This document shows, one piece after another, positions 54,683 through 64,000 of a DNA stretch of 64,000 bases (the first letter of the stretch is position 1; every line of letters begins with the position of its first letter). The notes below the pieces were generated by a model that was not told the origin of the DNA, made no database searches, and saw nothing but the letters and a program-made list of their open reading frames with translations. Origin of the DNA: Lachnospiraceae bacterium (GTDB lineage Bacteria > Bacillota > Clostridia > Lachnospirales > Lachnospiraceae). The position numbers and the translations under genes are program-made. Where the stretch lies: the NCBI GenBank assembly GCA_017550535.1, contig JAFZOS010000027.1, forward strand, positions 62,001 through 126,000, given 5' to 3'.

Positions 54683-55825
54683 TCAGCCGTTAGTTGGGTT
54701 ATTGTTCTGTGTATTATCCGATGATACTGCCTGCCCTTCATTTACCTTCTCTTGTGCATTGATCTGCGATATACCGTTAAACTTCCTTGCGTTTTTCCTG
54801 TCGCGCCTGCTCACCCGCTCTTTCTTCGGATGATTCTCCCTGTGCTTCTTTGCGATAACCCTTATGATGATCACTATCACTGCAATGATAACAGCCCAGA
54901 TAAGCAATACCGGAAGTGCTATCACAAGACCTACGAAGAAGTCAAGTATTCCGTTCCATACTTTCCTGCAGTTACTGATAAATCCGTCGCGCATCCTCTC
55001 AATCCTTGTCTTCTCTTCAACAACGACCGGAGTGTACTCTATAACCTGGGTGATGTTTAAATTTATGGTGCTGTAGCTTGCCTGATTTTTCATCACCTTA
55101 AGCTGCGAACCGTATGACTCGATCTGATAACGGATTTCGGTAAGCCTTCCCTCAAGTGCTATTATAGTATCGAGATCATCCGCATCCTTAAGGAGCTCGC
55201 TTATCCTGTCGTATTCGGTCTGATAGCTCTCAAGCTTGCTCTGCATGTCAACATATCTTAGAGTCACATCCTCGGCATTTGAGCTCTTGCTTAATACATT
55301 TGACTGACCCTCGACTTCATCAACGAACTGATCGAGTTTTTCAACCGGCACCCTTGCCACGATATTTGCGGTCTTGCGTTCGGAATTTGAATATTTCTGG
55401 TTCTCAAGATTCATATTCTCGATATAACCGCCCAGCTGATCGACGCGCTTTTCCACGTTGCCGATCATCGCCTCAACATCCTCGGATTCGACCGTCATGT
55501 AAACGTTCTTGATAAGCATCCTCTGAGCGTTCTGATTCTTCCCGCCTTCCACATCGGATTCCGTTACCTGTGCAGGTTCCTCGTTAACATCGGCACCTCC
55601 CATAGCCTCCTCGGCAACCATATCGCCTTCGTAATAATCATCCGCATACGAATCGGCATATGCAGGCGCTTCCGCATCATAACTGTTTTTCGCATAAGAC
55701 TCGTAGGAACCTTCTGTGGCATCTGCTGCTTTGTATGAACCGCTGCTGCTGCTTCCGCAGCCCGCAAGGATGATCGAAACAGCTAAGGCCGCGCTTAAAA
55801 ATGCTGTCATACTTTTCTTTTTCAT
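54683..55825 (-). CDS. DUF4349 lipoprotein
   Basis: About 380 residues from ATG 55825 (MKKKSMTAF, AGGAGGGAG before it). Lipobox ILAGC (Cys22), a Ser/Tyr/Asp-rich low-complexity segment (~24-75), then the DUF4349 region (~100-265: MLIKNVYMTVESEDVEAMI start, a coiled coil around SKLESYQTEYDRIS), a membrane helix near 300-330 and a basic cytoplasmic tail. Function unknown; family members are envelope proteins. Sits between an M16 protease and era. Confidence 0.8.
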   Translation of the reverse strand: MKKKSMTAFLSAALAVSIILAGCGSSSSGSYKAADATEGSYESYAKNSYDAEAPAYADSYADDYYEGDMVAEEAMGGADVNEEPAQVTESDVEGGKNQNAQRMLIKNVYMTVESEDVEAMIGNVEKRVDQLGGYIENMNLENQKYSNSERKTANIVARVPVEKLDQFVDEVEGQSNVLSKSSNAEDVTLRYVDMQSKLESYQTEYDRISELLKDADDLDTIIALEGRLTEIRYQIESYGSQLKVMKNQASYSTINLNITQVIEYTPVVVEEKTRIERMRDGFISNCRKVWNGILDFFVGLVIALPVLLIWAVIIAVIVIIIRVIAKKHRENHPKKERVSRRDRKNARKFNGISQINAQEKVNEGQAVSSDNTQNNNPTNG

Positions 55826-55856
55826 GATTCTCCCTCCTGATCTCATTTGTTATCCG

Positions 55857-58784
55857 CTAAAATATTGAATCTACTTTATCAAACAGATCTGCTTCCTTTT
55901 TGATTATCTCCTCACCGCCGAGCACGCATATGTGCCTGTCCTTAATGACGGCTTCAACCTGATCCGCCAGCTTTCTTATATCCTCTTTGGTCGCATTAAG
56001 TACCTGATCCCTCTCGCGCTGTATGTTTTCATATGTATCCCCGCTGAGATATGCAATCATCGACCTTGAGCCCTTAGCGTGCGGTGTCAACGGTATATCA
56101 AGGTCTGACACCGTTCCGATTATGTACTTTGTCATATCACGCTCATCCGGATCAAAGTTCCTTATGTAATCAGCTGCTTTATCATATATGTCCAATGTTT
56201 CCTTAAGGTTTGGATCCCTGTATGAAACAAAGAACATATCCCCGGTCCTCGCATATCCGTTCATGCATCCGTATGCGCCGCCCTTGACCCTGACGTTTAT
56301 CCAGAGGTAATCGTATCCCATTATCACCTTTAATACCCTGAGGGCGCCCGTATAGCTGTATCCGTGATCCAGAAAATTGCCCGCCGTCGCAACATACTGT
56401 ACTTTTGATACTGTTTTGTAGCCTTCCTTATAAGATACGGGAGTCAGTTTATATCCCGGTGCATCGACATCTGCAGTTAAAAGCTTTCCTTTGAAATCAC
56501 GTACCAGTTGTATCAGCCTGTCGTTTTCACTCTTTTCGGCAATATAATCGACAAACAGGTTCTCCGGCCTGAACACTATGTCGGCAAACTCCTTAAGTCC
56601 GGATATTATCTCGCCTTTGATATCATCAAACTCCGTTGCGGCTCTGTCTATGAACCTGTAAAAATCAATGCCCGATATCTTCTCGGTGATCGCAGCCTGC
56701 TCGGAGCATCCCGACATCGCCCTTATCAAAGCGGCTGAATGGCCCGCGGATATGATGGATGCCTGAAGCCGGGATTTTATCATGTTTATGATCTCCTGCA
56801 GGCGTTTTTCGTCATCATATCCTGTTGTATTTATGATCTCACTTATTATGTCAAAAGCAAACGGAAGCCTGTCATACAATACCTTTGCCTTTATCTCGTA
56901 CATAAACCTGTATTTTTCATGATCCGACGCATCCGAATAGATACCCGAAGATGACACGATGCCGCCGCTGTTTAGGTTTATCTCGCTTGCAAGATCGGCA
57001 TAGCTGTAATTCTCCGTACTCATATACGAGAACACGTTCCTGAACAGTCCGATGTAAGGTATCAGCCTTTCGGGCACGCCCTTTAGATCAAATCCGAGAG
57101 TCAGATATCCAATCCCGTTTGTATAGATATCGTGTGTCAATACCTTTGTTTCATCAACACTATGTTCCTCATACATATACGGAAGAGCTTCCTTCTTTAT
57201 ATCGGATATCTTAAGAAGCGGTATGGTCATAAGCTCTTCCCTGGTACTTGGCTCCTCCTGATATTTTTTAAGGGCTTTCGTATCATTGACCAGTGCGTTT
57301 ATCTCATCCTTCGACAATGAAGCCTTGTAATGTGCAAGCTTATCTTCAAGCTTCTTATCCATTTTTGCCGTAAGTGAACGCTCGGGCTTTAATATGACTA
57401 CCGAACTGTGCCTGTTATCTAAAAGATACTTCTTTATAAGCTCCTCAAAATAACCCTCATCCACCTTTTTCTTAAGATATGCAAAAGTATCATTTGCCTC
57501 AATGTGCATGAAAGGTGAGGACTCATCATATAACCAGCTGTCAAGCGCCTGGAGTCCGTACATCAGTCCTTTGGGATATGACCCGAAATCAGCCTCGCGA
57601 TACCTGAATTCAAATACGTTTATCCCTGCAAGCAGCGATTTTTTGTCAAGGCCGTTCTCCGATACGTCCTTAAGCACCTTATGTATGGTTGCAAGGAAAT
57701 CATCAAGCCTTTCCTCGTCGGTGTTCTTTGCTATTATCGAGAAATAAGGCTGGTAAATGCCGTTTTCATATGTGCTTTCAATATCCTTTCCTATACCCGC
57801 ATCAAGCAGTGCCTGCTTAAGTACCGCGCCGGGTGCCAGCAGCAAAGTATATTCAAGTATCTGGAAAGCTATGTATAACTCCCTGTTAAGGCTTGTATCA
57901 ATCACCATGTTGTTTGAAAGATATGTATTCTCCGAAAGCGGTTCCTCCTCGGTGATCGAATAGTTTTCCGTTATCCTTACCGGAGAATCAAACGGCGCCT
58001 GAGGCTTTATATCCGTATCTATCTCAATATGGTCATATGCGGACAGATATTCCCTGTCCATGTAATCAAGGCGCTCGGCCATATCCATATCACCGTAAAG
58101 ATATATGTAGCTGTTTGACGGATGATAAAACTCACTGTGGAACTTAATGAATGCCTCATAAGTCAGCTCCGGTATATGCTCCGGTTCGCCGCCCGATTCG
58201 TTTGAGTATTCGTTATCCGGGAACAGAGAATTAAATATCGCCCTGTCAAGCATATCGTCAGGTGATGAGAACACACCCTTCATCTCGTTATAAACAACTC
58301 CGTTTATGCTAAGCGGCTCATCCTTATCATTAAGCTCATAATGCCAGCCTTCCTGTTTGAAAATCTGCGGCCTTGCATAAACATTGGGATTAAATACCGC
58401 ATCAAGGTAAACATCCATGATGTTCTTAAAATCCTGATCGTTGCAGCTCGCCACCGGATACACCGTTTTATCGGGATAGGTCATGGCATTTAAGAAGGTA
58501 TTTAACGATCCCTTTACAAGTTCAACAAAAGGATCCTTTGCAGGATACTTCTTCGATCCGCAAAGTACCGAATGCTCCATGATGTGCTGCACTCCCGTAG
58601 AGTCCTTTGCCGGCGTTTTAAAACCGATATAAAAAACCTTATTATCATCGTCATTGGATATAAGGCATATCCTTGCACCCGACTTCTTATGACGCAGTAT
58701 GCATCCTTCCGATTTAAGGTCTTTAAGATGCTCCTCCTTTATGACTTCATATGCACTTAACTTTTTTACATCCTCAAAACTCAT
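55857..58784 (-). CDS. M16C-family zinc protease (presequence-protease type)
   Basis: 975 residues. The inverted zinc motif HIMEH is at 67-71, with the third ligand expected in the Glu-rich segment about 75 residues later; KDPFVELVKGSLNTFLNAMTYPDKTVYP is split here as NTFLNAMT and YPDKTVYPV, both standard in M16C. Two homologous halves form the usual clamp. It degrades unfolded peptides; no signal peptide, so cytoplasmic. AAGGGAAAA before the ATG. Confidence 0.9.
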   Translation of the reverse strand: MSFEDVKKLSAYEVIKEEHLKDLKSEGCILRHKKSGARICLISNDDDNKVFYIGFKTPAKDSTGVQHIMEHSVLCGSKKYPAKDPFVELVKGSLNTFLNAMTYPDKTVYPVASCNDQDFKNIMDVYLDAVFNPNVYARPQIFKQEGWHYELNDKDEPLSINGVVYNEMKGVFSSPDDMLDRAIFNSLFPDNEYSNESGGEPEHIPELTYEAFIKFHSEFYHPSNSYIYLYGDMDMAERLDYMDREYLSAYDHIEIDTDIKPQAPFDSPVRITENYSITEEEPLSENTYLSNNMVIDTSLNRELYIAFQILEYTLLLAPGAVLKQALLDAGIGKDIESTYENGIYQPYFSIIAKNTDEERLDDFLATIHKVLKDVSENGLDKKSLLAGINVFEFRYREADFGSYPKGLMYGLQALDSWLYDESSPFMHIEANDTFAYLKKKVDEGYFEELIKKYLLDNRHSSVVILKPERSLTAKMDKKLEDKLAHYKASLSKDEINALVNDTKALKKYQEEPSTREELMTIPLLKISDIKKEALPYMYEEHSVDETKVLTHDIYTNGIGYLTLGFDLKGVPERLIPYIGLFRNVFSYMSTENYSYADLASEINLNSGGIVSSSGIYSDASDHEKYRFMYEIKAKVLYDRLPFAFDIISEIINTTGYDDEKRLQEIINMIKSRLQASIISAGHSAALIRAMSGCSEQAAITEKISGIDFYRFIDRAATEFDDIKGEIISGLKEFADIVFRPENLFVDYIAEKSENDRLIQLVRDFKGKLLTADVDAPGYKLTPVSYKEGYKTVSKVQYVATAGNFLDHGYSYTGALRVLKVIMGYDYLWINVRVKGGAYGCMNGYARTGDMFFVSYRDPNLKETLDIYDKAADYIRNFDPDERDMTKYIIGTVSDLDIPLTPHAKGSRSMIAYLSGDTYENIQRERDQVLNATKEDIRKLADQVEAVIKDRHICVLGGEEIIKKEADLFDKVDSIF

Positions 58785-58829
58785 TTTTCCCTTGTCCTTT
58801 ATATATGATACGGAATGACCCGCTATGAT

Positions 58830-59609
58830 TTATGGATTATTTTTCACATCTTTTATGTATTCTATTGAATTGCCCGAAATCCTTAATGTTTCCCTTATAT
58901 ATTCCTCATCGGTGTCAAGCTCTTTGGCCATTTCCTCAACGGTAACAAGCCTTTCCAAGTCCTCGGCCATCTCCCGGGCTTTATCATTTAAGTCATTGAC
59001 CCTCTCAAGTACTTTTATATCAAAGTCATCACCGCTAAACTTATCCATTATGACAGCTTCCATGGAATCCATGATCATCTTCATCATAAATTCCTCTACT
59101 TCTTCGACACTGTCACAGCAGTCGAGCATCTTTATACCCGTAAGAATACCTACATTTCCTTCCCCTACAAGATCCTCCAGAGCGACGCCCTGCCCTTCAT
59201 ACAGCCTCGCGACATCCACAACCTCACGAAGGTAAAGGTTCGGCATAAGCTCTCCTGCCCTGCTCCTGTCATTTAATATTTCCTCAATGATAAGGCTCCT
59301 TGACTCCTTCGAAGGTATATCCAGTAAGTTCAGTTCTTCGATATACATCTTAAGATATTCACTGTCATCACTGTTCATCTTAAGTGATGAGGCTTTTTTA
59401 TCATTACTGCTTTCGTCAAGTTCGCTGTCCGTTTCAAAAACTTTAACCTTTTCCTCATCAAGATACCTGTAGATGAGCAGAAAATGTCCCTCTTCCATGT
59501 TAAGCGGAAGGAACATCCTCTTCACCTGTTCCTTGGATATCCTGTCTCCCTGGCTCTTTGCGAGCGAACGGAGCTTTATCATATTCTTCCTGAATTGCTG
59601 TTCGTCCAT
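58830..59609 (-). CDS. Sigma-70-like protein lacking promoter-reading region 4
   Basis: 259 residues. Residues ~15-58 resemble sigma region 1.1 (ISKEQVKRMFLPLNMEEGHF; YRYLDEEKVKV), ~82-95 region 1.2 (EYLKMYIEEL), ~118-165 region 2.1-2.2, the core-RNA-polymerase-binding part (NLYLREVVDVARLYEGQG; LEDLVGEGNVGIL), and ~222-252 the region 3-like TVEEMAKELDTDEEYI. The basic and aromatic residues of 2.3-2.4 that melt and read the -10 element, and all of region 4, are absent. It could bind core polymerase without directing it, i.e. act as a modulator. 11 bases after the pseudo-rhomboid gene. Confidence 0.75.
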   Translation of the reverse strand: MDEQQFRKNMIKLRSLAKSQGDRISKEQVKRMFLPLNMEEGHFLLIYRYLDEEKVKVFETDSELDESSNDKKASSLKMNSDDSEYLKMYIEELNLLDIPSKESRSLIIEEILNDRSRAGELMPNLYLREVVDVARLYEGQGVALEDLVGEGNVGILTGIKMLDCCDSVEEVEEFMMKMIMDSMEAVIMDKFSGDDFDIKVLERVNDLNDKAREMAEDLERLVTVEEMAKELDTDEEYIRETLRISGNSIEYIKDVKNNP

Positions 59610-59620
59610 CCTAATACCTG

Positions 59621-60499
59621 TTATTTGACATGCTCATGTGTAAACAGATGATCCTGGCAATACTCATAATTTCCGTTGCATTTGGAGCAGAACCTGAACT
59701 CAAGGTCATCTCCGTCCTTTTCTGTCCTGCCGCATATCGCGCATTTATGTTTTGTTATTGAACTCTGCCTTTTCAGTTCATTTTTATATGTCTGTCTTCT
59801 GCGTATCTCTGCCGGCGAAACTCGTTTATAATTCCTTGTGCTGAAATAAAAGATCGCTAAGTTAAGCAACGAAGCTATTATAACTACCTTGACCTCCCAT
59901 GTGCCCGTAAAGAAACCATATAATGTAATCAATAACTCCACTAGTGCAAGCCATTTGATCTTTATAGGTATTATGAAATACAGCATCAGCTGCATGTTTG
60001 GATATTCCGCAGCAAATGCAAGAAAGATAGACATATTTATATAATATGTGCTAAAGTACGAGGCTATGAAGGAACCGAGCAGTTCGGCAGTATACACTTC
60101 GGTATAGCCCGCCAGGTTATAGCACAGGTATAAAACAAATGCGCCTATAACCGTAAACAGCATTCCCCCGAAGATATATACATTGAACCTGAATGTCCCC
60201 CATGTGCGTTCAAGTGAAGTTCCCAGCGAATAATAAAGCAGGAGCATAATTATCGTAAAGATACCCAGCGAAGACGGAGGCATTATTATCCATGTTACCA
60301 GCCTCCATATCTGTCCGTGGAGGATCATATACGGATTCAGTGAAATAAAGCTTATAAGACCGTTCCCCGAGTTGTTGGAAAACTTGTCCATCATTGTAAG
60401 ACCGTAGCCTAATACATAGCCGAATATTATATATTTTGACAGGTTCGGGATCGCATATCTGCCGAACTTTCGCTCGAGCTTATTTAAGAAGTTGTTCAT
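59621..60499 (-). CDS. Rhomboid-like membrane protein with zinc-binding tail
   Basis: About 292 residues from ATG 60499 (AAGGAA upstream; the ATG at 60526 has none). Six or so membrane helices; GQIWRLVTWI and GTSLERTWGTFRFN are typical of the rhomboid fold, as is PIKIKWLAL. The GxSx serine motif and the later catalytic histidine are not found, so it is likely an inactive relative. The C-terminal ~50 residues contain CAICGRTEKDG and CSKCNGNYEYCQDH, a zinc finger. Function unknown; first gene of the minus-strand block. Confidence 0.75.
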   Translation of the reverse strand: MNNFLNKLERKFGRYAIPNLSKYIIFGYVLGYGLTMMDKFSNNSGNGLISFISLNPYMILHGQIWRLVTWIIMPPSSLGIFTIIMLLLYYSLGTSLERTWGTFRFNVYIFGGMLFTVIGAFVLYLCYNLAGYTEVYTAELLGSFIASYFSTYYINMSIFLAFAAEYPNMQLMLYFIIPIKIKWLALVELLITLYGFFTGTWEVKVVIIASLLNLAIFYFSTRNYKRVSPAEIRRRQTYKNELKRQSSITKHKCAICGRTEKDGDDLEFRFCSKCNGNYEYCQDHLFTHEHVK

Positions 60500-60571
60500 A
60501 TCATGTTTCCTTTTTATATAGTTCATATTAGTTTAGCATTTACTATCTGAATTGTAAACTATAGTACCTGC

Positions 60572-60585
60572 GTTCCTGCAGGAAC
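60572..60585. repeat. 14-bp perfect palindrome in the divergent intergenic region
   Basis: GTTCCTGCAGGAAC, self-complementary (GGTTCC-like flanks extend it imperfectly). It lies 73-86 bases before the pseudo-rhomboid ATG and about 55 bases before the -35 of the rightward promoter. It could be an operator for either side. Confidence 0.45.
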
Positions 60586-60639
60586 CGTTTGCTTGTGAAA
60601 TCTCCGTACTCCGAGCTGAATTATTAGATATATTATGAA

Positions 60640-60668
60640 TTGAAGTTTTAATAAATTTGTAGTAGTAT
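60640..60668 (+). promoter_or_regulatory. Candidate promoter of the dehydratase-activase gene
   Basis: TTGAAG (60640-60645), 17-base spacer, TAGTAT (60663-60668). Start near 60675, leader about 57 bases, with a weak GAGG (60718-60721) before the ATG. The rest of the 232-base divergent gap shows only the palindrome at 60572-60585. Confidence 0.5.
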
Positions 60669-60731
60669 TATCAAAGTGTCTTTGGATGAATCGACTATAT
60701 ATAAGATACGAATATTTGAGGCAGTTATATA

Positions 60732-63700
60732 ATGGCAAAGGATTTAATTAACAACGAATTATATACACTCGGCATTGATATAGGTTCAACAACGGTTAAG
60801 GTTGCCGTATTGGACAATGCACACAACATCCTGTTCTCCGACTACAGGCGCCATTTTGCGAACATACGCGAAACCTTAAAAGACCTTGTATCTGATGCCC
60901 TTAAAAAAACCGGCGACCTTAATGTCCATCCGATGATAACGGGCTCGGGTGGACTGACTCTTGCAGATCACCTGGGTATCCCGTTTGTTCAGGAAGTCAT
61001 CGCCGTGTCAACGGCGCTTAAGGATTACAGTGATAAGGTTGATGTTGCCATCGAGCTCGGCGGTGAGGATGCTAAGATAATATATTTTGAAGGCGGCAAT
61101 GTCGAGCAGAGGATGAACGGTATCTGTGCCGGCGGTACAGGTTCATTTATCGATCAGATGGCCTCTCTTCTTCAGACAGACGCTGCCGGACTTAACGAAT
61201 ATGCAAAGGGTTACAGCTCGCTTTATACCATAGCTGCGCGCTGCGGTGTTTTTGCAAAATCGGATATACAGCCTTTGATAAACGAAGGCGCAACACGCGA
61301 AGACCTGTCAGCCTCAATTTTCCAGGCTGTTGTAAATCAGACCATTTCAGGCCTTGCCTGTGGCAAGCCCATAAGGGGGCATGTTGCTTTCCTTGGCGGT
61401 CCGCTTCACTTTTTATCCGAATTAAAAGCGGCTTTCATCCGGACATTAAAACTTGATGAAGAACATACCATAGCACCGGATAATTCCCATCTGTTTGCCG
61501 CTATCGGCTCAGCACTGAATTATAAAGAAGAATCAATGATGAAACTGAGTGAGCTTGATGACAAACTCAGCTCAGATATCCATATGGAGTTTGAAGTTGC
61601 CAGGATGGAGCCTCTGTTTTCTTCAAAAGAAGAATATGATGCTTTTGAAGAGCGACATAATTCACACTGCGTTACCACATCGGAACTTAAGGATTACAGG
61701 GGCAACTGTTTTCTTGGGATCGACGCTGGTTCAACTACCACAAAAGCCGCACTGGTATCGGAAGACGGTTCACTTTTGTATTCATTTTACAGCAACAATA
61801 ACGGCAATCCGCTTGCAACCACGATACGCGCCGTAAAAGAGATATATTCTCTTCTTCCCAAACGCGCAAGGATAGTACACTCATGCTCTACCGGTTACGG
61901 TGAAGCTCTTATAAAAGCGGCTCTCATGCTTGACGACGGCGAAGTCGAAACCGTCGCTCACTATTATGCCGCCGCATTCTTTGAGCCGGATGTCGACTGC
62001 ATTTTGGATATCGGCGGTCAGGACATGAAGTGTATCAAGATCAAGAATAAAAATGTTGATTCGGTTCTTCTTAACGAAGCTTGTTCCTCGGGCTGCGGTT
62101 CATTCATTGAAACCTTTGCAAAATCACTCAATTATTCCGTAACCGACTTCGCAAAAGCCGCTCTTTTTGCAAAACATCCGATAGATCTCGGGACACGCTG
62201 CACTGTCTTTATGAATTCAAAGGTAAAACAGGCTCAAAAGGAAGGCGCAGGTGTTGATGATATTTCCGCCGGTCTTGCATATTCCGTCATAAAGAATGCG
62301 CTGTTCAAAGTCATAAAGGTTTCGGATGCATCATCCCTTGGGAAGAAAATAGTTGTCCAGGGCGGAACTTTTTATAACGATGCAGTTCTAAGGAGCTTTG
62401 AAAAAATAGCGGGATGTGAAGCCATACGGCCGGATATAGCCGGTATAATGGGTGCCTTCGGCGCTGCACTTATAGCCCGCGAAAGGTATGAGGATGTAAA
62501 GGACACAACCATGCTTTCCATAGAGCGGATCAATTCGCTTGAATTTACCACTTCAATGGCAAAGTGCAAGGGATGTACAAACAACTGCCGCCTTACCATA
62601 AACAAATTCACGGGCGGCCGTCAGTACATATCCGGAAACCGGTGCGAACGCGGACTGGGAAAACAGAAAAACGAAAACAACCTTCCCAACCTTTTTGAAT
62701 ATAAGGAACACAAGATCTTCGGTTACGAACCGCTTGAGATAACCGATGCAGAAAGGGGCACAGTCGGCATTCCGAGGGTTCTCAATATGTATGAGAATTA
62801 CCCCTTCTGGTTTACATTCTTTACAAAGCTTAAATACAGGGTGATACTCTCTCCCCGTTCTTCACATAAGATCTACGAACTCGGAATAGAATCGATCCCG
62901 AGTGAATCGGAATGCTATCCCGCAAAGCTTGCGCACGGTCATGTCGAATGGCTGATAAAACAGGGGATCGATTATATCTTCTATCCCGCTCTTTTTTATG
63001 AACGAAAAGAACAGGCAGGTGCGACCAATCATTATAACTGCCCTATTGTTACTTCATACAGCGAAAATATACGCAATAACATGGACGAGATCATCGGCGG
63101 ACAGATACGCTTTCATAACCCGTTTTTAAGTTTTGAAAGCTTAAAGATAGCATCCGATGAGCTCATCAATTCTTTCCCGGATATCCCAAGCGACGAAGTT
63201 TACGCCGCGGCCAAAGCGGGATGGGAAGAGATGGAACGCGTTCGCTCAGACATCATGGCTAAAGGCGAAGAAACGCTTAAGTACCTTGAAGATACCGGAA
63301 GACACGGTATAGTACTTGCAGGACGCCCTTATCATGTCGATCCCGAAATAAATCACGGCATTCCCGAAATGATCAATTCATACGGAATGGCCGTACTTAC
63401 AGAGGACTCGGTATCTCATCTCAATCCATGTGAGAGGCCTCTCCTCGTATCCGACCAATGGATGTATCATTCAAGGCTGTACGCAGCAGCAAACTTTGTA
63501 AAGACCAGGGATGATGTTGACCTTGTTCAGCTCAATTCATTCGGATGCGGCCTTGATGCCGTTACAACAGATCAGGTTAACGATATATTGAGCGGTTCTG
63601 ATAAGATATATACCTGTCTTAAGATCGATGAAGTTAACAATCTGGGTGCAGCAAGGATTAGAATACGGTCGTTATTAAGCGCTATTAACCTTAAGAAAAA

Positions 63701-64000
63701 GCATGGCGAGGTCAGGACGATCACATCTTCTGCATACAAGCGTGTTATTTTTACAAAAGACATGGCGAAGAATTATACGATCCTGTGCCCCAATATGTCT
63801 CCCATACATTTTGACATTATGGAAAAGGCATTCAACTCATGCGGCTATAACCTTATAGTTCCCGATAATTCCAATAAGGCTGCAGTTGATGTCGGCCTTA
63901 AGTACGTTAACAATGACGCATGTTATCCTTCGCTGATAGTAGTAGGTCAGTTAATGGATGCTATCCTGTCAGGCAAATATGATACAAACAGGCTTGCGGT
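60732..64000 (+). CDS. Giant 2-hydroxyacyl-CoA dehydratase activase-like protein (3' end outside window)
   Basis: Open from ATG 60732 to the right edge without a stop, 1089 codons seen; related proteins run to about 1400-1500. Two BadF/BcrA-type ATPase domains: [15 protein letters not shown] at the start with [13 protein letters not shown], and [13 protein letters not shown] (~residue 330) with [14 protein letters not shown]. The SGC/CAGG cysteines bind the activase iron-sulfur cluster. From ~residue 680 follows the DUF2229-type region ([32 protein letters not shown]), ending with [13 protein letters not shown], plus a Cys-rich link ([10 protein letters not shown]). The substrate enzyme is not in the window; function unproven. 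Confidence 0.85.
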   Translation, partial: MAKDLINNELYTLGIDIGSTTVKVAVLDNAHNILFSDYRRHFANIRETLKDLVSDALKKTGDLNVHPMITGSGGLTLADHLGIPFVQEVIAVSTALKDYSDKVDVAIELGGEDAKIIYFEGGNVEQRMNGICAGGTGSFIDQMASLLQTDAAGLNEYAKGYSSLYTIAARCGVFAKSDIQPLINEGATREDLSASIFQAVVNQTISGLACGKPIRGHVAFLGGPLHFLSELKAAFIRTLKLDEEHTIAPDNSHLFAAIGSALNYKEESMMKLSELDDKLSSDIHMEFEVARMEPLFSSKEEYDAFEERHNSHCVTTSELKDYRGNCFLGIDAGSTTTKAALVSEDGSLLYSFYSNNNGNPLATTIRAVKEIYSLLPKRARIVHSCSTGYGEALIKAALMLDDGEVETVAHYYAAAFFEPDVDCILDIGGQDMKCIKIKNKNVDSVLLNEACSSGCGSFIETFAKSLNYSVTDFAKAALFAKHPIDLGTRCTVFMNSKVKQAQKEGAGVDDISAGLAYSVIKNALFKVIKVSDASSLGKKIVVQGGTFYNDAVLRSFEKIAGCEAIRPDIAGIMGAFGAALIARERYEDVKDTTMLSIERINSLEFTTSMAKCKGCTNNCRLTINKFTGGRQYISGNRCERGLGKQKNENNLPNLFEYKEHKIFGYEPLEITDAERGTVGIPRVLNMYENYPFWFTFFTKLKYRVILSPRSSHKIYELGIESIPSESECYPAKLAHGHVEWLIKQGIDYIFYPALFYERKEQAGATNHYNCPIVTSYSENIRNNMDEIIGGQIRFHNPFLSFESLKIASDELINSFPDIPSDEVYAAAKAGWEEMERVRSDIMAKGEETLKYLEDTGRHGIVLAGRPYHVDPEINHGIPEMINSYGMAVLTEDSVSHLNPCERPLLVSDQWMYHSRLYAAANFVKTRDDVDLVQLNSFGCGLDAVTTDQVNDILSGSDKIYTCLKIDEVNNLGAARIRIRSLLSAINLKKKHGEVRTITSSAYKRVIFTKDMAKNYTILCPNMSPIHFDIMEKAFNSCGYNLIVPDNSNKAAVDVGLKYVNNDACYPSLIVVGQLMDAILSGKYDTNRLA

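Noticed and set aside
61549-61836. 95-residue plus-strand frame within the dehydratase-activase gene
   Set aside because: Out of frame with the activase domains that are continuous through it.

Overview
The window is a compact stretch of housekeeping chromosome from a low-to-moderate G+C Gram-positive bacterium, most likely a Lachnospiraceae member (Clostridia). Support comes from strong AGGAGG-type ribosome binding sites, a split HisZ/HisG (short form) ATP-phosphoribosyltransferase, an L27 with a Prp-cleavable N-terminal extension, RecU, SepF, YqeK, YhbY, an endonuclease-type MutL with no MutH, and a giant 2-hydroxyacyl-CoA dehydratase activase-like protein. I cannot resolve the genus. I see no prophage, IS element, CRISPR array, tRNA or rRNA, and no gene-free stretch exceeds about 240 bases.

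Layout. Plus strand 1-41961: the 3' end of parC, then rsmD-coaD-coiled-coil protein; pepD, two pseudouridine synthases, a small membrane protein and recU; a partial histidine operon (hisZ-G-D-B and a fused HisF-like/HisI/HisE gene); a B12-binding radical SAM gene, its DUF2344 partner and a frameshifted RNase G/E gene; mutS-mutL-miaA and a PLP lyase; the cell-shape operon mreB-C-D, PBP2, minC, rodA, followed by mgsA and a D,D-carboxypeptidase lipoprotein; a small P-loop gene with its own promoter; a HlyD-like protein, ylmE, sepF, aroB, lspA and rluD; a cytidylate-kinase-like gene, an AI-2E family permease, a TtcA-like thiolase, a Xer-type recombinase and lexA.

Minus strand 41963-60499: (read from the right) a pseudo-rhomboid with a zinc-binding tail, a degenerate sigma-like protein, an M16C protease, a DUF4349 lipoprotein, era, recO, a lipoprotein, glyS, a double-sensor HD-GYP protein, an SPFH protein with a small membrane partner, then rplU-prp-rpmA, obgE, yhbY, nadD, yqeK and rsfS. 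lexA and rsfS converge on one bidirectional terminator. A divergent intergenic region at 60500-60731 leads into the dehydratase-activase gene, which runs off the right edge.

Points that stand out: the RNase G/E frameshift that separates its two catalytic aspartates; the HisF-like domain that has lost its Asp11 equivalent and is fused to HisIE; minC without minD/minE between PBP2 and rodA; an unusually long insertion in PBP2; an MreB with an altered phosphate-2 motif; three LexA-box candidates around the lexA promoter; several hairpin terminators placed directly against the ribosome binding site of the next co-directional gene; and the pair pseudo-rhomboid/zinc protein plus sigma-like protein without region 4, the best candidate here for an uncharacterised regulatory unit.

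All product names come from reading motifs and recalled family resemblance; no database search was run.
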